DNA from: UBA1435 sp041663285
GTDB lineage: Bacteria; Patescibacteriota; Microgenomatia; UBA12405
Direction: 5' to 3'
DNA: 64,000 nt
Assembly: GCA_041663285.1 (NCBI GenBank)
Contig: JBAZSP010000001.1
Location: 91,282 to 155,281, forward strand
The position numbers and the translations under genes are program-made. The notes under the pieces are model-generated. The model was not told the origin of the DNA and did no database searches. It worked only from the letters and a program-made list of their open reading frames with translations. Shown here piece by piece: positions 59,235 through 64,000 of this stretch (the first letter of the stretch is position 1; each line of letters begins with the position of its first letter).

Positions 59235-59474
59235 ATGAATCACCATTCTGAACCAAGGCCTGTCTCAAATAGGGGATTTTTCCTGGGCTTGTTAATCGGC
59301 GCCATCGTCGGGGCGGTTATTGCCATCATCCTCTGCCGAAAAGACAAAGATCGGATTTTGGCTGTTCTCAAGGAAAAAGTAAACCTCTTTTTAAAAAAGC
59401 CGACCCCAAAAAGGATGTCAAGACGGACTGTCAAACCATTGCCCAAAGTTTTCACCAAATCCAAGGTCAGGTAA
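59235..59474 (+). CDS. YtxH-like small membrane protein
   Basis: The 79-residue protein has a polar start, a Gly-rich helix (GFFLGLLIGAIVGAVIAIIL) and a strongly basic tail (KKPTPKRMSRRTVKPLPKVF). The Gly-rich helix followed by charged sequence resembles YtxH-like proteins, though it is shorter than most. It probably forms a pair with the preceding membrane protein. Confidence 0.6.
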   Translation: MNHHSEPRPVSNRGFFLGLLIGAIVGAVIAIILCRKDKDRILAVLKEKVNLFLKKPTPKRMSRRTVKPLPKVFTKSKVR

Positions 59475-59488
59475 CTTTCTTCTTTTGT

Positions 59489-59494
59489 TATAAT
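59489..59494 (+). promoter_or_regulatory. -10 box (TATAAT) of alaS
   Basis: TATAAT ends 6 nt before the alaS ATG. Confidence 0.55.
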
Positions 59495-59500
59495 TTCCAT

Positions 59501-61330
59501 ATGCTCGCTTCGGAATTAAAAAAGCAATTTGTTGATTTCTTTGTCCAAAAAAACCACCAGGAGATACCTTCTGCTTCTCTAGTCCCCGAAAATGACTCAA
59601 CTACCTTGTTTATTTCGGCCGGCATGCATCCGCTGGTACCGTATCTTTTGGGCCAGCCTCACCCCTTGGGGAAGCGGTTAGTTAATGTCCAAAAATGTGT
59701 CCGTACCGGCGATATTGACGAAGTCGGTGATAAATATCATCACACCTTTTTTGAAATGTTAGGGAATTGGTCTCTTGGAGACTATTTCAAGGAAACTATG
59801 ATTCCCTGGAGTTACGAGTTTCTGACTAAAGTTTTAAAATATAATCCTCTACACCTTCACGTCACCTGTTTTGCTGGTGATACCGATGCTCCGAAAGACG
59901 AAGAATCAGCCCGGCTTTGGCAGTCTGCGGGAATTCCCCAAGAAAGGATTCATTTTTTACCTAAAAAAGATAATTGGTGGGGGCCTGCCGGCACCACCGG
60001 TCCTTGCGGCCCGGATTCCGAAATGTTTATCGACACTCACCCCGAGCTTGGTCCTATTGACTTTGAAGTAGGCTGCAAACAAGGAAGAATCTTGGAATTG
60101 GGTAATGATGTCTTTATGCAATACAATAAGACCCCCGGGGGTTCTTACGAACTACTGCCCCAAAAGAATGTCGATACCGGCTATGGAGTTGAGCGTAATC
60201 TGGCCATATACGAGGGTCTAGACGACGACTACCAAACAGCAATTTGGCAGCCGATTATTAAAGAAATCGAAGCTCTTTCAGGCATGAAATATGGCGACAA
60301 ATCCGATGAAGAGTACATCGCCCAAGGGCAACAATGTTGGGTTGATGTACGCCGGTCAATGCGTATTATTGCCGACCATCTTCGTGCAGCAGTTTTTATT
60401 ATTGCCGATGGTGTCGAAGCTTCTAACAAAGATCGAGGTTATGTTCTTCGCCGTCTTGTTCGTCGGGCAGTTCGTCAAGGACGGCTACTCTCAATCCCCG
60501 ATAAGTTTATCGCCCGAATAGGCAACGCCGCAATAGAAAACCACCCCAATTATGCCGGCACCTATCCTGAGTTGACCGAAAACAAGGACAAAATAATATC
60601 CATGCTACAAATCGAAGAAGATAAATTTTTAAAAACAATCGATAACGGTCTTCGTCAAATCCAAAAATTCATAAATTCCACCAAAACGCTCACTGGTGCC
60701 GACGCTTTCGTGCTTTACGAAAGTTATGGTTTTCCCCTGGAGATGACTATGGAGGAAATTACCAGGCTTGGCCTTGAGTTTACAAAGAAGGACGTTGACG
60801 ATTTCAATCAGGCAAAAATAGATCACCAAAAACAATCTCAAACCCTTTCTGCCGGTAAATTTAAATCAGGTTTAGCTGATAATTCAGAAATAATTACCAA
60901 ATATCATACGGTCACTCATTTGCTACACGCAGCTCTTCGCCGAATTATTGGCACTCATGTTCGGCAATCAGGTTCAAATATCACATCAGAACGCCTTCGC
61001 TTTGATTTCTCACACCCGGATAAGCTGACTCCCGATCAAATTAATAAAGTTGAGCAGCTCGTTAACCAACAAATTTCCCAAGCCCTTCCGGTCACCGTGA
61101 CTACCCAGTCTTTTTCCGAAGCCAGCCAATCTGGCGCTTTGGCTTTTTTTGGGACAAAATATCCGGACACTGTGTCTGTTTATACTATTGGAGATTCTCA
61201 AGACTATTTTTCTAAAGAAGTTTGCGCCGGCCCTCATGTAACTAACACCAAAGAATTAGGGGAATTTAAAATCATCAAAGAGGAGACGGCCGGTTCAGGC
61301 AAGCGCCGTATTTACGCAACTTTAAGCTAA
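59501..61330 (+). CDS. alaS: Alanyl-tRNA synthetase, short form without C-Ala
   Basis: The 609-residue class II enzyme has the AlaRS catalytic domain (NDSTTLFISAGMHPLVPYL, FEMLGNWSLGDYFKE, GPCGPDSEMF), the tRNA-recognition domain (DHLRAAVFIIADGVEASNKD, RGYVLRRLVRRAVR) and the editing domain with HTVTHLLHAALR (about 468) and CAGPHVTNT (about 575). It ends there: the C-Ala dimerisation domain is missing, so it is some 250 residues shorter than usual. Editing of Ser/Gly-tRNA should remain possible. A -10 box lies just upstream. Confidence 0.96.
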   Translation: MLASELKKQFVDFFVQKNHQEIPSASLVPENDSTTLFISAGMHPLVPYLLGQPHPLGKRLVNVQKCVRTGDIDEVGDKYHHTFFEMLGNWSLGDYFKETMIPWSYEFLTKVLKYNPLHLHVTCFAGDTDAPKDEESARLWQSAGIPQERIHFLPKKDNWWGPAGTTGPCGPDSEMFIDTHPELGPIDFEVGCKQGRILELGNDVFMQYNKTPGGSYELLPQKNVDTGYGVERNLAIYEGLDDDYQTAIWQPIIKEIEALSGMKYGDKSDEEYIAQGQQCWVDVRRSMRIIADHLRAAVFIIADGVEASNKDRGYVLRRLVRRAVRQGRLLSIPDKFIARIGNAAIENHPNYAGTYPELTENKDKIISMLQIEEDKFLKTIDNGLRQIQKFINSTKTLTGADAFVLYESYGFPLEMTMEEITRLGLEFTKKDVDDFNQAKIDHQKQSQTLSAGKFKSGLADNSEIITKYHTVTHLLHAALRRIIGTHVRQSGSNITSERLRFDFSHPDKLTPDQINKVEQLVNQQISQALPVTVTTQSFSEASQSGALAFFGTKYPDTVSVYTIGDSQDYFSKEVCAGPHVTNTKELGEFKIIKEETAGSGKRRIYATLS

Positions 61331-61366
61331 CAGTCACTTAGTCTTTAGCTCAGGTATTTTTTATTG

Positions 61367-61372
61367 TATCCT
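61367..61372 (+). promoter_or_regulatory. -10 box (TATCCT) of the 61378 gene
   Basis: TATCCT ends 5 nt before the ATG at 61378. Confidence 0.4.
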
Positions 61373-61377
61373 AATGT

Positions 61378-63543
61378 ATGTCTTTAGATAGTTTTTGGCT
61401 AGTGGAACTTGAAGACGGTTCAGCCAGAGTTTCCTTAACCAGCTTGTCGGCTCCGGGTTTTTCAACACTGGCATACGGTGAGCTAATAAACGCTTCCCCG
61501 TCTGTCAACGACTCTCTAACCATGGCGGTTGACCAGTCACTATCCCAGGCCGCGGCCAACGCCCACCTGTCTCAAAGCCAGGAACCATCTTCGGCTGCTT
61601 TTGTCTTAAATCCTTTTTGGATAGGCCAGGATGGCAAGATTATCCCGGCAAAATTAAAGTTAATCGAAGCCGTCTGCCACAAGTTGAAACTGAAAGCTTT
61701 GGGTTTTATAAGTTATGACGAGGCCGTTGTCGAGGACTTAAACCGATTGGACGGTTTTCCTCCCAGCTTTATTTTAATAAAGGGATCTTCTGGCTATTTC
61801 ACTCTGTCCTTGGTCTATCTTGGTAAAATCAAGGAGAGAATTCACAAAATTCTGTCTACAGAATTTACCCCCAAAGTCGTTGAAGACTCTCTGATTGAAC
61901 TAAATTCACCCTCAACCCTTCCTCCCCAAATCCTACTTCACGGTGATCTTCCGGAAGCTTTCTTAAAAGATTTGCAGGATTATCCTTGGATTGGTAAAAA
62001 AAATATCGAAACCTTTCTCCACTTCCCCGAAATTAAACTCTTGGAACTACCCGAATTGGTAAGTCTTTACAACCGGGTTATTATAAGTCAGATCAATCTC
62101 CCGAACCAGCTGGAACAGACATTACCGGCAAGCGACCTTCCGGCAGAGTTTACAGAAGACGCCCAGGCTGAACCCGATATTCCAAAGCCGGAGCCCTTAC
62201 CCCCGGCCACCCTCTCCGATATTGTCATAAATCAAGTACCCCCGTCGGAGTTTGGTTATTATTCCCCTCAAGAAGAGTTACCACCCATGCCTGTAGCCAA
62301 ACCCCTTCCTGTTTTGGAATCGCTCCCACCCTTACCGGAAAAAACAAAAATAAGTCTCCCAAAAATTTCCATTCCAAGACCAAAATTTCACTTTCAGTTA
62401 AATAAAAAATTTGCCCTATCTTTTGCCCTGGTTCCCCTTTTACTTCTTGTGCCGGTTTTCTTATCATCCGCAAAAATCACCCTTTTTTTAACCCCCATCG
62501 GCCTCTCCAAGGAATTCCCCATCATCCTTGATCCGCAATCAGACAAGATCGATTACAATAAAAAGACTATCCCGGTAACCCAAAAAAACATCTCTGTTAG
62601 TGCTAATGTTTCGGCCGAAACCACTGGAGAAAAAATAGTCGGCGATAAGGCCAAAGGTGAAATTGTCGTCTTCAACAAACAAGATAAAACCCAAAACATC
62701 CCCAAAGGCTCGATTATTACCGATATTCAAGGCCGGAAATTTGAGCTTCTCAATATTGTCTCCATTGCCTCCAGTAGCTCAAACCTCGACCAGGGAGTCA
62801 TAACCCTTGGTCAAACCAAAACCATTGTCCAGGCTCTGGAAATCGGGCCTGAATATAACATCGACAAAGATGCTAAATTATTTTTTAAAGATTATTCCGA
62901 AAATCAGATAGTCGCCAAAACGTCCCAAACCTTTGTTGGTGGAAGTAAAAATCAGCTAAAAGCTGTTAGTGAAGCCGACATCAAATCGCTCAACGAAAAA
63001 ATTAAGCAAGCCATTTCGACAGCGGTGACTAAAAAAGTAAACGATGATCTGGCCAACCTTAGCGGCGCTTTGCAAGACACCATCAAGATAAAGCAGCAGA
63101 AGATCGAATTTAGTCGCGAAGTAGGGGAGGTGGCCGATGAACTGGTCGCTAGTGTCGACGCTCAAATATCCATCCTGATCTTTGACCCCACCCAAAGCAA
63201 AGATGTTATTTCTACTTTCTTAGCCGATGATAGTGGCTTTAAACAAAGTGTGTTTGAGCCCGACAAAATCAATCTGAATTTTAAAATATCTTCTCCCGAG
63301 GATACTCAAACAAAAGCACTTTTAACTTTATCGGGACAGCTGCTGCCCAAAATTGATTCGGACCGTATAAAAATTGATTTGAAAGGTAAAAGTCTTGATT
63401 ACGCCAGAAAGTACCTTCAAAATAAAGTTGAGCGGGTTTATGACTATTCGATCAATACCAATCTGCCCCTGCTTGAGTTTATTAATCCCTTGCCTTTTCG
63501 TCCCCAAAGCATAAATATCAATGTCCAGTCAGAGCAACCATGA
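61378..63543 (+). CDS. Membrane protein with baseplate-J-like outer domain
   Basis: The 721-residue protein has a cytoplasmic N-terminal part (1-230; alternating strands and helices of an actin-like or PilM-like feel, but no clear motif), a Pro-rich linker (PEPLPPATLSD, PPMPVAKPLPVLESLPPLPE), one membrane helix (about 343-364) and an outer region with KAKGEIVVFNKQDKTQNIP and GSIITDIQGRKFELLN, the pattern of baseplate-J-like proteins of CPR genomes. Its stop overlaps the sortase start (ATGA), so the two are co-expressed. A role in a surface appendage or contractile-like structure is inference. Confidence 0.7.
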   Translation: MSLDSFWLVELEDGSARVSLTSLSAPGFSTLAYGELINASPSVNDSLTMAVDQSLSQAAANAHLSQSQEPSSAAFVLNPFWIGQDGKIIPAKLKLIEAVCHKLKLKALGFISYDEAVVEDLNRLDGFPPSFILIKGSSGYFTLSLVYLGKIKERIHKILSTEFTPKVVEDSLIELNSPSTLPPQILLHGDLPEAFLKDLQDYPWIGKKNIETFLHFPEIKLLELPELVSLYNRVIISQINLPNQLEQTLPASDLPAEFTEDAQAEPDIPKPEPLPPATLSDIVINQVPPSEFGYYSPQEELPPMPVAKPLPVLESLPPLPEKTKISLPKISIPRPKFHFQLNKKFALSFALVPLLLLVPVFLSSAKITLFLTPIGLSKEFPIILDPQSDKIDYNKKTIPVTQKNISVSANVSAETTGEKIVGDKAKGEIVVFNKQDKTQNIPKGSIITDIQGRKFELLNIVSIASSSSNLDQGVITLGQTKTIVQALEIGPEYNIDKDAKLFFKDYSENQIVAKTSQTFVGGSKNQLKAVSEADIKSLNEKIKQAISTAVTKKVNDDLANLSGALQDTIKIKQQKIEFSREVGEVADELVASVDAQISILIFDPTQSKDVISTFLADDSGFKQSVFEPDKINLNFKISSPEDTQTKALLTLSGQLLPKIDSDRIKIDLKGKSLDYARKYLQNKVERVYDYSINTNLPLLEFINPLPFRPQSININVQSEQP

Positions 63544-64000
63544 CCTACCTTTATATCAAAAAAAACCCGACCATCAAGCTCACCAAGAAACCAGCCAGGA
63601 CATCCGGATCCTTTATAAAACATCGTAAGAAATATATTGCCACCATTTTTTTTGGCTTGGGTTTTTATTTATTTACTTCCGCGGTTTTGCCCATTATTCA
63701 ATTTCAGCTTGAGTATTCCATAAAGTTCAACCAAATAATCAGCCCCCTATCCACCCGTTATTACAATCGCACCGATAGTATTTTGCAGGACGTATCCGCT
63801 ACTGATTACACCCAATTATCTAACTGGTTCACCGCCGAAGCTGCCTCTCCCAAAGAAGTTAATTTTATTACTCCCGGCAGCACTCTCACTAGTTATAAGT
63901 TGTCCGTTCCTGTATTAAAGATTTACGATGCCAATGTTGATGTCGGTAGTCTTGATCTGAAAAAAAGTTTACTCCAATATGCCCAGACCTCCTTGCCTGG
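63540..64000 (+). CDS. Sortase family transpeptidase (N-terminal part, cut by window edge)
   Basis: About 153 residues are visible: a basic start, a membrane helix (YIATIFFGLGFYLFTSAVLP), a linker, then TSYKLSVPVLKIYDANVDVG with SLDLKKSLLQYAQTSLPG, which match the beginning of the sortase barrel (V-x-x-L-x-I-x-x-A) and the area just before the catalytic His. The catalytic His, Cys and Arg lie beyond the window. Sortases of classes D/E attach proteins with LPxTG-like motifs to the wall or to pili. The start overlaps the preceding stop by 4 nt. Confidence 0.8.
   Translation, partial: MTYLYIKKNPTIKLTKKPARTSGSFIKHRKKYIATIFFGLGFYLFTSAVLPIIQFQLEYSIKFNQIISPLSTRYYNRTDSILQDVSATDYTQLSNWFTAEAASPKEVNFITPGSTLTSYKLSVPVLKIYDANVDVGSLDLKKSLLQYAQTSLP

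Overview
The window looks like a chromosomal segment of a Candidate Phyla Radiation (CPR/Patescibacteria) bacterium, most likely Microgenomates (OP11). This rests on short or stripped-down versions of universal proteins (alanyl-tRNA synthetase without C-Ala, a 244-aa HrcA, DnaJ without zinc finger, NusA and IF-2 without terminal extensions), a YYY-type (DUF2298) membrane protein, a PilN/PilO-like pair next to secreted proteins with very long Thr-Pro linkers, a polyprenyl-phosphate phosphoribosyltransferase-like UbiA enzyme with GT-C glycosyltransferases, a baseplate-J-like protein with a sortase, and tight gene packing. Base composition is moderate in the core and visibly AT-rich in accessory patches. 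I see no rRNA, tRNA, CRISPR array, phage or transposase gene.

Layout. 1-2830: start of tatD (minus), then an accessory plus-strand patch (unknown ORF, Cys-rich anchored protein, HD hydrolase, shikimate-kinase-like P-loop protein, degenerate Nudix protein) lying between metG and tatD. 2832-4550: metG and rpsT (minus). 4643-12628: murJ, PilN/PilO-like proteins and three large surface proteins. 12637-18464: DPPR-synthase-like enzyme and polytopic GT-C type proteins. 18448-20924 (minus): HAD, GT4 and methyltransferase genes. 21028-27695: YYY protein, PcrA, FemAB-like protein and a further GT-C (minus). 27744-32444: gatC-gatA, DUF362, DinB/ClbS-like, gatB. 32572-38559: helicase-nuclease fusion, alr, rmuC and a small membrane protein. 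38594-43378: hrcA-grpE-dnaK-[inserted gene]-dnaJ behind a CIRCE-like operator. 43671-50012: nusA-infB (frameshifted)-DHH-like-[unknown gene]-rpsO-pnp. 50042-61330: protease-less Lon ATPase, anchored protein, UDG, RNase J, proS, ftsK, RodZ-like, two small membrane proteins, alaS. 61378-end: baseplate-J-like membrane protein and a sortase cut by the window edge.

How it works together. One half is information processing: indirect Gln/Asn-tRNA charging by GatCAB, three aminoacyl-tRNA synthetases, NusA/IF-2/S15/PNPase/RNase J, heat-shock chaperones and repair helicases. The other half builds the cell surface: MurJ, alanine racemase and FemAB-like for peptidoglycan, a lipid-linked sugar route with GT-C enzymes, PilN/O-like assembly proteins, and Thr/Pro-rich anchored proteins that could be their glycosylated or sortase-attached products (inference).

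Most notable observations: (1) a stand-alone Lon AAA+ module with no protease domain; (2) a 543-bp single-gene insertion between dnaK and dnaJ bounded by a perfect 27-bp duplication of the dnaK 3' end, followed by a perfect 28-bp palindrome; (3) infB split by a one-base frameshift; (4) many -10 boxes only 5-10 nt before start codons, implying leaderless or near-leaderless transcripts; (5) a hairpin plus U-run in the nusA leader and a foldable rpsO leader; (6) accessory enzymes with eroded active sites (shikimate-kinase-like, Nudix-like, DHH-like).
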